From: CAZVXI01 sp964631295
GTDB taxonomy: Bacteria > Planctomycetota > Phycisphaerae > Phycisphaerales > SM1A02
Assembly (NCBI GenBank): GCA_964631295.1
Contig: CAZVXI010000013.1
Location: forward strand, 1-35,991
Reading direction: 5' to 3'
Length of the DNA stretch: 35,991 nt
The position numbers were made by a program, and so were the translations under genes. Positions 8,055 to 16,860 of the stretch are shown here, one piece after another (position 1 is the first letter of the stretch; each line of letters opens with the position of its first letter). A model generated the notes under the pieces. The model was not told the origin of the DNA and made no database searches. It saw only the letters and a program-made list of their open reading frames with translations.

Positions 8055-8738
8055 ATGCGCGTACGACAACTGTGTTGGATGCCGATCGTCATCACGCTCA
8101 TCACCTGCGTTGCCTGCGCGGTTAAATCGACGGCGAGCCAGTCGAACATCCCGATCACGACCGTTGCACTTGCGCAAGGTGAGGGTAAGCAATCCGAATC
8201 AAATCAGGAGAAGTCGCAGACTGAGAAACGCGGCGAGAAGACAAAGAACGATGACGACAAGCCGCTGACCGCGAAGATCCGTATCGGAAAGCACATCTTC
8301 GAACTCGAGGTGGCTGCGGACAGCGCGTCACGGGCAAAGGGACTCATGGACAGAACCGAACTCGCGGAGGATGAAGGCATGATCTTCGTCTACCCGACGG
8401 GCACGCGGACCCTGTCGTTCTGGATGAAGAACTGCGTGATCGATATTGATGTTGCGTTTCTCAACTCGCGCGGCCGGGTCGTAGCGTTGCACGAGATGAA
8501 GGCGGAAGAGCCGCGCGGTGAGAAAGAGTCTCTCTTCGCCTACGAGCAGCGGCTCACACTCTACCGCAGCAAGAGAGCGGCACAGTATGCAGTGGAACTC
8601 AAGTCCGGGACGCTGAAAGATCTTGAGGTTGAAGTTGGCGACGAGATCGTGTTCGATCGCGCCACGCTTGCCAAACTCGCGCGCAAGAATGAGAAGAAGG
8701 AACGCGCCCGGGATGACGCCGGATTGCTGGTCCAATGA
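8055..8738 (+). CDS. DUF192 (COG1430) exported protein
   Basis: This 227-residue protein has an N-terminal export signal (hydrophobic residues 9-21, with Cys18 and Cys21 that could make it a lipoprotein). A charged, low-complexity Lys/Glu/Ser/Gln linker follows (about residues 42-70), and then a DUF192 domain (about 72-205). Domain hallmarks are RAKGLMDRTELAEDEGM, an SFWMKNC segment with IDIDVAFL, and a late VEVGDEIVF. The function of DUF192 is not established. It is a small beta-rich domain usually found outside the cytoplasm. An insertion (about residues 150-185, EEPRGEKES to LYRSKRA) makes it longer than the minimal domain. A GGAG lies 8 bases upstream of the ATG. The stop overlaps the next start as ATGA, so the two are translationally coupled. 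Confidence 0.85.
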   Translation: MRVRQLCWMPIVITLITCVACAVKSTASQSNIPITTVALAQGEGKQSESNQEKSQTEKRGEKTKNDDDKPLTAKIRIGKHIFELEVAADSASRAKGLMDRTELAEDEGMIFVYPTGTRTLSFWMKNCVIDIDVAFLNSRGRVVALHEMKAEEPRGEKESLFAYEQRLTLYRSKRAAQYAVELKSGTLKDLEVEVGDEIVFDRATLAKLARKNEKKERARDDAGLLVQ

Positions 8739-10255
8739 GCAGACATCGCGCGCAAGACCGCCGGGGCCTTCTCCGGGGATGGCTGCGACTGCGACGAGTC
8801 GCTCTGCTCATCACGCTCACATGCGTTGTGTATCTTGGATGGTGGGTTGGGTGGGCCCTCACGGTGCAGCCGAATGTCACGATGAATGCGATGTCGGAAC
8901 TCGAACAGATCGTCCGAGACGCACAACCGCCAGGTGAAAACGGATGGGCATTGATAGACAAAGCGCACGCCCGCTTTGATCGCGTCGAGATCGCACTCGA
9001 CCAACTCACTCGTCCACCACTTCATGCCAACAGGACAAACTACAGCATCCTGTTCGAGGACTCACAGGACAAATGGCTGCTCGCCAACGACAGTGATTAC
9101 GAAGAAGCGGTCGCTTTCGCGCAGATCGCTCTGGAATATTTTCGCGATGAAGATATTGTCACGCCGCTGCTGAAGGCGCGCACCGCTGCGAATATCGTCA
9201 AGACCGACTACCGCATACACGAGGCAACGCAACCGCAGCCGCTCTTCCGCGTTTTGCTTTTTCCACGGCTTACCGTCGACCAATCATTGGCTGCCGCACT
9301 GCGAGCCGATATGCATGATGCCTTCCGAACCGGTGATACACATCGTGCACTGCGCGCCGCCGAAGCGATTTTCTCGCTTGGGCATGCGATTGCCCTGCAG
9401 CCGACACTGATACAGTATCTCATTGGTGTAACCATACACTACATGGCCTTCACAGAGCTCATCGCGTATGCCAACCGTCACACTGTTTCACAAGACTGTG
9501 CACGTGATGTTATCGCTCTGCTGGCTTCTATCGATATGGCGTCCGCGCTACACACGTCGCTTGATGGCGAACATGTCTTTTTTCATGAACTCATACAATT
9601 CTTGTACAGCGACGATGGCAACAATGACGGAGTCATGCTCTTCAGCGAGTTGAACAAACATGGTATCTCCGTTTCAGGGAACCCCAGGACGCAGACGTAC
9701 CACCCGCGGCTGCTGAATCTCGCGGGAACCCTGTTCGCCTCCCGCAAGGACATGATTCAGCGAATCGACGACGAGCATGCTCGCTTACTGGTAATGGCAG
9801 AACTTCCGTATCCTGATGCTCGTCGCATGATAAACGCGGCAGAGGCCAACATTGTCGATGACTGGCGATTTTCGCTGTATCGCGTCAATCGTCCAGGCGG
9901 GTCTGGGTTACTGTACAATCAGGCTTACCATCGCGCACTTCGATACGGCGTGCAGCTCCTTTACGCGATTGAAGGCTTCCAGAGTGAACACGGCCGGCTG
10001 CCGCAGTCGCTCGATGAACTCGAAGAATCATGGCTGTCGCCAGTGCCTGTCGACCCATTCTCCGGGAGTCCGTTTATTTATCGCCTTCTCGATGTACCAG
10101 ATAAACACGGTCGAATGTATATGTTATACAGTGTTTTTCAGGATGGTGAGGATGACGGTGGCCTGCCTCGCGGGCCGAATAACGACACGACCGATCTGCT
10201 GTTTACGCTTCCAGATGACAGGCCGCCCACCGCTACGCAGACGCCGGGGCGATAA
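8735..10255 (+). CDS. Membrane-anchored hypothetical protein
   Basis: I do not recognise the body of this 506-residue protein. A basic N-terminus leads into one membrane helix (about residues 20-45), after which the chain is probably periplasmic and largely helical. The last 90 residues include LLYAIEGFQSEHGRLPQSL, then ELEESWL and VDPFSGSPFIYR. This is a tail common in planctomycete proteins, reminiscent of the region after the helix in pseudopilins (age-Gly-Arg-Leu-Pro-x-Ser-Leu, then Asp-Pro-Phe). The start overlaps the DUF192 stop by four bases. The 3' end overlaps the convergent fumarylacetoacetase gene by 23 bases. Confidence 0.72.
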   Translation: MSRHRAQDRRGLLRGWLRLRRVALLITLTCVVYLGWWVGWALTVQPNVTMNAMSELEQIVRDAQPPGENGWALIDKAHARFDRVEIALDQLTRPPLHANRTNYSILFEDSQDKWLLANDSDYEEAVAFAQIALEYFRDEDIVTPLLKARTAANIVKTDYRIHEATQPQPLFRVLLFPRLTVDQSLAAALRADMHDAFRTGDTHRALRAAEAIFSLGHAIALQPTLIQYLIGVTIHYMAFTELIAYANRHTVSQDCARDVIALLASIDMASALHTSLDGEHVFFHELIQFLYSDDGNNDGVMLFSELNKHGISVSGNPRTQTYHPRLLNLAGTLFASRKDMIQRIDDEHARLLVMAELPYPDARRMINAAEANIVDDWRFSLYRVNRPGGSGLLYNQAYHRALRYGVQLLYAIEGFQSEHGRLPQSLDELEESWLSPVPVDPFSGSPFIYRLLDVPDKHGRMYMLYSVFQDGEDDGGLPRGPNNDTTDLLFTLPDDRPPTATQTPGR

Positions 10256-11561
10256 CGCCTCGACATTCGCCGAATCCGATCCGCCGCGCACCCTCACGTT
10301 CGCAATACGCGCGCATGATGACTTCATCACCATCAAGCAAGAACTTGCGTTGCGTGCCATCCGGCAGATCGATCGGATTTTCACCACGCCACGTGCGTTC
10401 GAGCAAACAGCCGCGTGAATCTTCTGACGCGTTCGAAATCGTCCCAGTCGCGAGCAGATCCCCCGGTTGCATATTGCAGCCGCTCGAAGCGTGATGCACC
10501 AGCATTTGAGCAATCGTCCAGTACATCTCGTTGAAGTTACCTCGACTGATCATCACCGGCTTTGCGCCATCACGTCGCATCTGCTCGGAGGCAATCAGAA
10601 CCTCCACCTCCATGTCGATCCCCCAGTGTCCGTGTTCGTCATCAGGCGCCTGCAGGTACGGCAGCGGGTTCGGCTGATCGCCCTCCCGCGGCGGACCCGC
10701 GATACGAAATGGTGCGAGCGCCTCAAGCGTGACGATCCAGGGACTTACTGTGGTCGCGAAGTTCTTCGCGTTGAACGGCCCAAGCGGCTGATATTCCCAC
10801 TTCTGGATGTCGCGCGCGGACCAGTCATTGACGATTACCATCCCAAACAGGTGGTCGCGCACATCGCCGATGTTGATCGTGTCGCCAAGGTCGTTACCAC
10901 GGCCAACGAAAAAGCCCATTTCCATTTCGTAATCGAGCAGTTTGCATTGCCCGTATTCCGGCGGCCCATCGTCCGGTTTCAACTGTCCTTTCGGGCGAAT
11001 GATCGGCGTGCCGCTGATCATCAGTGAACTTGCCCGCCCATGGTAACCGATGGGCACATGCGTGTAGTTCGGCAACAGTGGATTGTCCGGCCGGAACATT
11101 GAACCCACGTTTGTGGCATGATGAATGGAGGCGTAAAAATCAGTGTAATCACCAACGCCGACGGGCGCAGCAAGCTCCACATCGCTCATCGGCACAAGCA
11201 ACTGCGCGCGTAGATCGTCATCATCGCGCAGGGTTGGATTGTCCGACCGCAGAAGGTCACTCAGGATCGCCCGCACTTGCGCCCAGACATCGGCTCCGGC
11301 CGCAAGGAAACCGTTCAGTTCGCCGACTGTGAAGTCGAAAGCGACTTCCTCAGGCAGCGGCAGGAATTCCATGTCGACGGCACGGGTGATGTCAAACACC
11401 ATATCGCCAATTGCCACGCCGATGTGAGGAACGAAGTCGGGATCGTCGGCGCGGTCGAACGCGCCGTACGGAAGGTTCTGGATCGGGAAGTCGGAACCCG
11501 GGTCGTTGGCGCTCTCTACCCAACTGGTCAGTTGGGGATCATGGGTCTTGTTGGTCAGCAT
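10233..11561 (-). CDS. fahA: Fumarylacetoacetase
   Basis: This 442-residue hydrolase splits fumarylacetoacetate into fumarate and acetoacetate, the last step of tyrosine and homogentisate breakdown. The N-terminal family signature (SDFPIQNLPYGAF) starts at residue 23, so the ATG at 11561 fits; an upstream in-frame extension does not match the family. Active-site residues are in place: Asp141 and His148 (YTDFYASIHHATNVG), Glu212 and Glu214 (YEMEMGFFVG), Asp246 (NDWSARDIQKWEYQPLGPF) and Lys266. No good Shine-Dalgarno sequence is visible. It is the last gene of the eight-gene minus-strand run, 22 bases after the unknown 317-residue gene. Its 3' end overlaps the convergent hypothetical by 23 bases. 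Confidence 0.94.
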   Translation of the reverse strand: MLTNKTHDPQLTSWVESANDPGSDFPIQNLPYGAFDRADDPDFVPHIGVAIGDMVFDITRAVDMEFLPLPEEVAFDFTVGELNGFLAAGADVWAQVRAILSDLLRSDNPTLRDDDDLRAQLLVPMSDVELAAPVGVGDYTDFYASIHHATNVGSMFRPDNPLLPNYTHVPIGYHGRASSLMISGTPIIRPKGQLKPDDGPPEYGQCKLLDYEMEMGFFVGRGNDLGDTINIGDVRDHLFGMVIVNDWSARDIQKWEYQPLGPFNAKNFATTVSPWIVTLEALAPFRIAGPPREGDQPNPLPYLQAPDDEHGHWGIDMEVEVLIASEQMRRDGAKPVMISRGNFNEMYWTIAQMLVHHASSGCNMQPGDLLATGTISNASEDSRGCLLERTWRGENPIDLPDGTQRKFLLDGDEVIMRAYCEREGARRIGFGECRGVIAPASA

Positions 11562-11583
11562 GGTATGTATACAGTCAGTTGTT

Positions 11584-12537
11584 TCAAATGAGATCAAGTG
11601 AGCGCAATGCTTCCACGGGCTCGTCGATCGAGCACGATCCAAAGCTGGCGGCAAACATCAGCCGCGCATCATCGACGGTGTCGATGTCAGCGTGCCGTCC
11701 ATTCCATCCGATTGCCTCTGCATGAAACTCGAAGGCCGATGCATTTTGTTCTGTCAGCAGGGCGGGCAGCTCGTCTTCAGTGACGAGATCCGCATACGCA
11801 AATATCGCAGCAATAAAAATGTTGAAGAAGCCGAACTGCTCTGTTTCAACAGCTTTCGCAAAGTGCCGCAGCGGCTGATGCAGCCCGGCCGTGGCCTTGA
11901 ACGGAACTGACGCCGAGGCGCACGCAGTGATGAACCGCGCGACATCTCCCACCGCCGGATGCAGATCAGCCGTGACACCACCCGTGCGAATCTTGGCACC
12001 AGCATCAGAGCCCGCAAGAGATGCAATCAGCCCGCGGGGATCCCGGTCGACAGGCATCTCAAAGAAGGGGAATACCTCATCAGGCATCCTGTCGAGAGCA
12101 GTATCAATCCGTGCAGTGGTGGCGCCCTTCATCTCCAGAACATCGATGATGGCGAGTCCGGCATCCGGATTGGCATGCGCATCATTAAACATCGCAACAC
12201 GCGCGAGATCAGATTCCAGCGCATCATCCCCGGCCGGTGCAGTGATCGCAGAAATGCGCCATGGCTCGTCCAGTTCCTGGCTCACCGGAAGAAGCTGCCC
12301 CGCACATGCCTCGAACTCATCCAGACGCGCGACGGGGATGATGAGCCGCCCAATCATCCATGATTCATCGCCAGCAAGAGAACGGGCGTAGTTATCAACC
12401 GTTTGCTGCATTTCGAGTCGAGCCGGAGGAAACAGCCCGGCGTAATCGATGAACTCGTTGAGAAGCATACGCACTGATGGAATCGGCTTCACAGCTTCCA
12501 TTCCGACCTCACGTGATTCATCTGTGTCACTCCTCAT
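11584..12537 (-). CDS. Conserved protein of unknown function next to fumarylacetoacetase
   Basis: This 317-residue soluble protein has no signal peptide or membrane helix. Segments that look conserved are FIDYAGLFPPARLEM near the N-terminus, WMIGRLIIPVARL, FFEMPVDRD, AKIRTGGVTADLHP and PFKATAGLHQPLRH, and GFFNIFIAA. The alternation of strand-like and Lys/Gly-containing segments, with a Lys in KIRTGG and another in FKATAG, suggests a TIM-barrel enzyme, but no named family is evident to me. It sits between GlnS (9 bases) and fumarylacetoacetase (22 bases). Proximity to the homogentisate pathway, which lacks a visible maleylacetoacetate isomerase here, makes a role in that pathway possible. The start at 12537 has a GGAG only 4 bases upstream; ATG 12501, with a GAGG 5 bases upstream, is an alternative. 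Confidence 0.75.
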   Translation of the reverse strand: MRSDTDESREVGMEAVKPIPSVRMLLNEFIDYAGLFPPARLEMQQTVDNYARSLAGDESWMIGRLIIPVARLDEFEACAGQLLPVSQELDEPWRISAITAPAGDDALESDLARVAMFNDAHANPDAGLAIIDVLEMKGATTARIDTALDRMPDEVFPFFEMPVDRDPRGLIASLAGSDAGAKIRTGGVTADLHPAVGDVARFITACASASVPFKATAGLHQPLRHFAKAVETEQFGFFNIFIAAIFAYADLVTEDELPALLTEQNASAFEFHAEAIGWNGRHADIDTVDDARLMFAASFGSCSIDEPVEALRSLDLI

Positions 12538-12546
12538 GGCACTCCA

Positions 12547-14247
12547 TTACGAATCGCCACGTTGTTGCACTTTGGCCCACGAGTCGCGAAGCGGGACAGT
12601 TCGGTTCACGATGAGTTTGTTCTCACTTGAGTCAATGCAGAAATATCCCTTGCGCTCGAACTGAAAGACATCACCCGGCTCGGCATCTGCGACTGATGGC
12701 TCAACCTTCGCATTGATGATCTGGAGCGAGTCCGGGTTGAGTAACTCTGTGATGTCACGACCTTCCGCCAACGGATTTTCAACAGCGAACAACCGATCGA
12801 ACAGCCGCACCTGCGCGTCAACTGCGTGCGGCGCAGACACCCAATGCAAGGTTCCCTTCACCTTCCTGCCATCTGGTGCGTCGCCGCCCTTGGTAGCAGG
12901 ATCATACGTACAGCGGAGTTCCGTGATTGTTCCTGTTTCGTCCTTGATGGCTTCTTTGCAAGTAATGAAGTAGGCCCATCTCAGGCGCACTTCCCGACCC
13001 GGAGCGAGGCGAAAGAACTTTCTGGGTGGATCTTCCATAAAGTCCTCACGTTCCAGGTAAAGTTCGCGTGAGAACGGCACCTGCCGGGTACCCTCAGCCT
13101 CATTCTCCGGGTTGTTGACAGCGTCGACGAGCTCGCTCTCATGTTCCGGATAGTTTTCGATGATGACCTTGATCGGATCCAGTACGCCCATGCGACGTTG
13201 CGCGGTCCTGTTTAACTCCTCGCGAACGGCGTGCTCGAGAAGCGCGATATCCGTCAGTGAGTTGTATTTCGTCAGCCCGACAGTTCGAATGAAGCTGCGA
13301 ATTGCCTCTGCCGGATAGCCGCGCCGCCGGAGTGCTGCAAGGGTGGGCATGCGCGGATCGTCCCAACCATCGACAAATCGTTCATCGACCAGCCGCCGCA
13401 GAACTCGTTTTGTCACGATCGTGTGCGAGAGATTCAGTCGCGCGAACTCAATCTGTCGCGGCCGATCCCCAGCGCTTTCAGGCTGTGCGCCGAGCTCAGC
13501 CAACTGATCAATGAACCAGTCATACAGCGGACGATGATCCTCAAACTCAAGTGAACATAATGAATGCGTGATGCCTTCTATCCAGTCGCTCTGACCGTGT
13601 GCCCAGTCGTACATCGGGTAAATACACCAATCCGTACCGGTGCGCGGATGTGCTGCATGCAGAATGCGGTACATGACCGGGTCTCGCAGATTCAGGTTCG
13701 GCGATGTCATATCGATCCTGGCGCGCAGGACATGTGATCCATCGGGGAACTCGCCCGATTTCATGCGTTCGAAAAGATCAAGGCTCTCTTCGACGGGCCG
13801 ATCCCGAAAAGGTGATGCCCTGCCGGGCTCGGTGAGCGTGCCACGTGATTCGCGGATCGCGTCTGCAGACTGATCGTCAACGTAGGCCTTGCCCGCCCGA
13901 ATGAGCAGGACCGCCCACTCGTACAACTGTTGGAAATACTCGGAGGCGTGATACTCATGCTCACCCCAGTCGAATCCGAGCCAGCGAAGATCTTCCTTCA
14001 TGGCATCAGCAAACTTCTTTTCTTCTTTGATTGGGTTCGTATCGTCAAAGCGGAGGTGGCAACGGCCATCAAACTCCTCCGCCACGCCGAAGTCGACACA
14101 AATCGCTTTTGCATGACCGATATGCAGATATCCATTCGGTTCCGGTGGGAATCTGGTGACAATCGTCGGTGTTCGACCCGACTGCTTGTCATCCGCGACA
14201 ATAGTTCGAAGGAAATCAAGCTTTGGGGATGATTCAGCGGTCGTCAT
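12547..14247 (-). CDS. glnS: Glutaminyl-tRNA synthetase
   Basis: This 566-residue class I synthetase charges tRNA-Gln directly with glutamine. It has the GlnRS form of the first signature (FPPEPNGYLHIGHAKA) and RFDDTNPIKE. GWDDPRMPTLAALRRRGY follows the second signature. The beta-barrel anticodon-binding domains fill the C-terminal part. The second signature, MSKRK in E. coli, reads VTKRV here, keeping the catalytic Lys. The ATG at 14247 overlaps the GltX stop (ATGA); a GTG at 14268 is possible but less likely. The presence of glnS suggests that at least part of Gln-tRNA is made directly rather than by the amidotransferase route. Confidence 0.94.
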   Translation of the reverse strand: MTTAESSPKLDFLRTIVADDKQSGRTPTIVTRFPPEPNGYLHIGHAKAICVDFGVAEEFDGRCHLRFDDTNPIKEEKKFADAMKEDLRWLGFDWGEHEYHASEYFQQLYEWAVLLIRAGKAYVDDQSADAIRESRGTLTEPGRASPFRDRPVEESLDLFERMKSGEFPDGSHVLRARIDMTSPNLNLRDPVMYRILHAAHPRTGTDWCIYPMYDWAHGQSDWIEGITHSLCSLEFEDHRPLYDWFIDQLAELGAQPESAGDRPRQIEFARLNLSHTIVTKRVLRRLVDERFVDGWDDPRMPTLAALRRRGYPAEAIRSFIRTVGLTKYNSLTDIALLEHAVREELNRTAQRRMGVLDPIKVIIENYPEHESELVDAVNNPENEAEGTRQVPFSRELYLEREDFMEDPPRKFFRLAPGREVRLRWAYFITCKEAIKDETGTITELRCTYDPATKGGDAPDGRKVKGTLHWVSAPHAVDAQVRLFDRLFAVENPLAEGRDITELLNPDSLQIINAKVEPSVADAEPGDVFQFERKGYFCIDSSENKLIVNRTVPLRDSWAKVQQRGDS

Positions 14248-15911
14248 GATGTTACTGTTCTTCCGCACGAATGCACACAGTGTTCAATACGCGTAATGGT
14301 TTGCTCTCTGCCAAGCAGAAAGAGAGTCTCTGCAATTGGTGGGCTGACAGGCCCACCAGTGACGGCGACACGCAACGGCTGTGCAAACTTCCCGAGGTTG
14401 CCCTCCGCATGGGCATCTGCAAGAGACTGCAATGTGTTCTCGATATTCGCGACACTCCACGGATTCATCTCACCGAATACGGTTCGCGCGATTCTCAGCC
14501 GGTCAATCCCGTTCGGTTCACCATTGATAAGCGCTTTGCGGACCGGCTTGGACATCTCATATGCAAGCTCGGAACTGTCCACGAGGAAGAACTCCCCGTC
14601 CCGGAATGGATCGTCCAGCGTCTTTGATCTCGCATGGTTGATATCGGCAAATGTCCGGAACTGATCATCTTCAAAATGATCGAGGAACGCTACATGATAC
14701 CTTTCCGCGTGGAATCGCAACTGTGTTGCGAACTCCTCACTGGTCATTTCCTGAATCGCGTCATGGTTAAAGGCGAGCAGCTTCGCGCGATCAAACTTTG
14801 CAGGTGACTTGATGAGTCGAGACAAGGAAAAATGATCGCAGAACCACGTGCGATCGAACTTCTCGCGATCCTCTCCGGGAGACCAGCCGAGAAGCGCGAG
14901 ATAGTTCACCACAACATCGGGCAAATACCCTGCTCGCCGAAAATCATCGACATTGATCTCAGGAAGTTTCACGTTCAGTGCTTCAGCGAGATTGGCAAGC
15001 TCGCTCGGCTCGAGTTGATGCGACTTGTTGCTTGTCCACCACTGCCAACGATCGGCGTTGATCGCAGGGTGCGAGTCGATACAACGTTGTTTGACAGCCG
15101 AACGAAGCGCCTTGTCCTTGTCGCGCTTGCTCATCTTTGAGCCATCCGGGTTCTGGATAACAGAAACATGCGCATACACAGGTCTTCGAAAATCCATGGC
15201 TTGCTGAAGCAGGACGTGCCGCGTCGTGTTATTGAGATGTTCCTGCCCGCGAATCACGTGCGTCACGCCCATTAGCTCATCATCAACGACAACAGCAAAA
15301 TGATACGTCGGAAAACCATCCTTCTTGAGTATCACAAAGTCGTCGAGTTCATCGATGGACGTCGTGATTGTGCCGAGCACCTCGTCTCGAACGATCACCT
15401 GCTCGAGATCATCCGGCAGGCGAAATCGCACGACGTGCGGCCTGCCCTCGTCGAGATATGACTGTACTGTTCCCGCATCAAGCTGGAGTGCCGCCCTGTC
15501 ATACCGGTAGTTACGTTTCTCTTTGCTGGCATGGTCACGAGCGGCCGCGAGTTCATCCTCGGTCTCAAACGCCCGATACGCTTTGCCCGATTCGATCAGC
15601 CGGCCGATCCATTCGTGATAGATCGACAGCCGCTGTGACGCGTAGTACGGCCCGGCCTTCCCGCCGCCACAGCCTTCGTGCTGCGGGCCCTCATCCCAAT
15701 CGATGCCAAGCCACTTGAGCGACCCGAGGAACCCGACACTTGCCGCATCGGATGATCGCTTCTGATCTGTGTCCTCGATTCGCAGAATGAACTTCCCGCC
15801 ATGCTGCTGCGCGTATGCCCAGCAGTAAAGGGCAGTGCGCGCGCCGCCAACATGCAAATCTCCCGACGGGCTCGGGGCAAACCGCGTTCGAATGACACTC
15901 TCAGCACCCAT
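14244..15911 (-). CDS. gltX: Glutamyl-tRNA synthetase
   Basis: This 555-residue class I synthetase charges tRNA-Glu. The first signature is FAPSPSGDLHVGGARTALY, where HVGG replaces HIGH as is usual in GluRS. RIEDTDQKRS follows, and GSKMSKRDKDKA is the second signature. It is longer than the common 470-500 residues; the extra length is in the central and C-terminal helical part. The start is uncertain. ATG 15911 places the family N-terminus (VIRTRFAPSPSG) at residue 6 but has no good ribosome site. GTG 15983, which overlaps the PssA stop, has AGGGTGA five bases upstream and would add 24 residues. The stop overlaps the glnS start by four bases. Confidence 0.93.
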   Translation of the reverse strand: MGAESVIRTRFAPSPSGDLHVGGARTALYCWAYAQQHGGKFILRIEDTDQKRSSDAASVGFLGSLKWLGIDWDEGPQHEGCGGGKAGPYYASQRLSIYHEWIGRLIESGKAYRAFETEDELAAARDHASKEKRNYRYDRAALQLDAGTVQSYLDEGRPHVVRFRLPDDLEQVIVRDEVLGTITTSIDELDDFVILKKDGFPTYHFAVVVDDELMGVTHVIRGQEHLNNTTRHVLLQQAMDFRRPVYAHVSVIQNPDGSKMSKRDKDKALRSAVKQRCIDSHPAINADRWQWWTSNKSHQLEPSELANLAEALNVKLPEINVDDFRRAGYLPDVVVNYLALLGWSPGEDREKFDRTWFCDHFSLSRLIKSPAKFDRAKLLAFNHDAIQEMTSEEFATQLRFHAERYHVAFLDHFEDDQFRTFADINHARSKTLDDPFRDGEFFLVDSSELAYEMSKPVRKALINGEPNGIDRLRIARTVFGEMNPWSVANIENTLQSLADAHAEGNLGKFAQPLRVAVTGGPVSPPIAETLFLLGREQTITRIEHCVHSCGRTVTS

Positions 15912-15960
15912 GAGGCTCAAGGGTACCCGATGCATGCTGAAAGTCGACCGAACCGGCGCG

Positions 15961-16860
15961 TCAGCGGTTGCCAAAACGACCACGAATCACCCTGACCAGC
16001 CAAACAGCCGGACTCAGGCCAACGTAAACAGCGAACGCGATGGCAAGTGCTTCCTGCAGGAACCAGATCAACGCCACCATGATGATCGCGATTCTTGCGA
16101 CATAGCGAAAACTCTTCGTTCCCCGCAGAAACCGATTCGTGAAGTGTACGTAGGGGATTGAACTGATCATGCCAATCGCTGTCCCCAGCAGGAGCAAGGG
16201 CATTGCGGCACCCATGATCCGGCCGAGAGCCTGCTCATCAACACCATACTGGCGCACAAGGTGCTGATGCAGGATGACAAGGGCGCAGATCAGACCGGCG
16301 GCCCCGGGTGATGGCAGGCCGTGAAACGTCATTTTCGCTTCATCGGATTCGTCAAAGCCGAGATTGAACTTAGCCAGTCGAAGGGCTGCACAACAAACAT
16401 AAACAGCGGCGGACGTCCAGATGGCTTTCCCGAGTATGTCATCTGCCCACGGGCCGATGATGAACCCGTCAAGGGCGAGTGAGTTCCGCAACAAAGAGAT
16501 TGCGAGGAACGCTGGCGCGACGCCGAACGTGACCATGTCGGCGAGGGAGTCGACTTCCGCGCCAATCTCCGAACTCGCCCGCATCAGCCGCGCGATCGAT
16601 CCGTCGATGGCATCAAGCACAAGACCAAGAAAGACGAGAGCCGCCGCGAAACCGAGCGGTGTCCAGCCAAACCCGACGGTGGTGGAAGGGTCTTTCGTCG
16701 CATATTGCATTGCTGCGAAGCCGGCGATCAGGTTTCCCAGCGTGCACAGCGTTGGGAGTACGGCAAGCGACCTCGCCGGCTGGAATCCGCGCGACACGCC
16801 GTTCTTCGAGGCCGCCCCCTCAACTTCCGAGACTCGGTCACGATCAATCCCTTGCGTCAC
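15961..16860 (-). CDS. pssA: CDP-diacylglycerol--serine O-phosphatidyltransferase
   Basis: This 299-residue inner-membrane enzyme makes phosphatidylserine from CDP-diacylglycerol and serine, the precursor of phosphatidylethanolamine. The CDP-alcohol phosphotransferase signature D-G-x2-A-R-x8-G-x3-D-x3-D is complete (DGSIARLMRASSEIG, then EVDSLAD). The N-terminal LPTLCTLGNLIAGF and the LAKFNLGF and GLPSPGAAGLI segments are typical of bacterial subclass II PssA, as is the set of about six to eight membrane helices. The start is a GTG overlapping the stop of the preceding lipoprotein gene (GTGA), which implies coupled translation. No phosphatidylserine decarboxylase gene is in the window. Confidence 0.9.
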   Translation of the reverse strand: MTQGIDRDRVSEVEGAASKNGVSRGFQPARSLAVLPTLCTLGNLIAGFAAMQYATKDPSTTVGFGWTPLGFAAALVFLGLVLDAIDGSIARLMRASSEIGAEVDSLADMVTFGVAPAFLAISLLRNSLALDGFIIGPWADDILGKAIWTSAAVYVCCAALRLAKFNLGFDESDEAKMTFHGLPSPGAAGLICALVILHQHLVRQYGVDEQALGRIMGAAMPLLLLGTAIGMISSIPYVHFTNRFLRGTKSFRYVARIAIIMVALIWFLQEALAIAFAVYVGLSPAVWLVRVIRGRFGNR

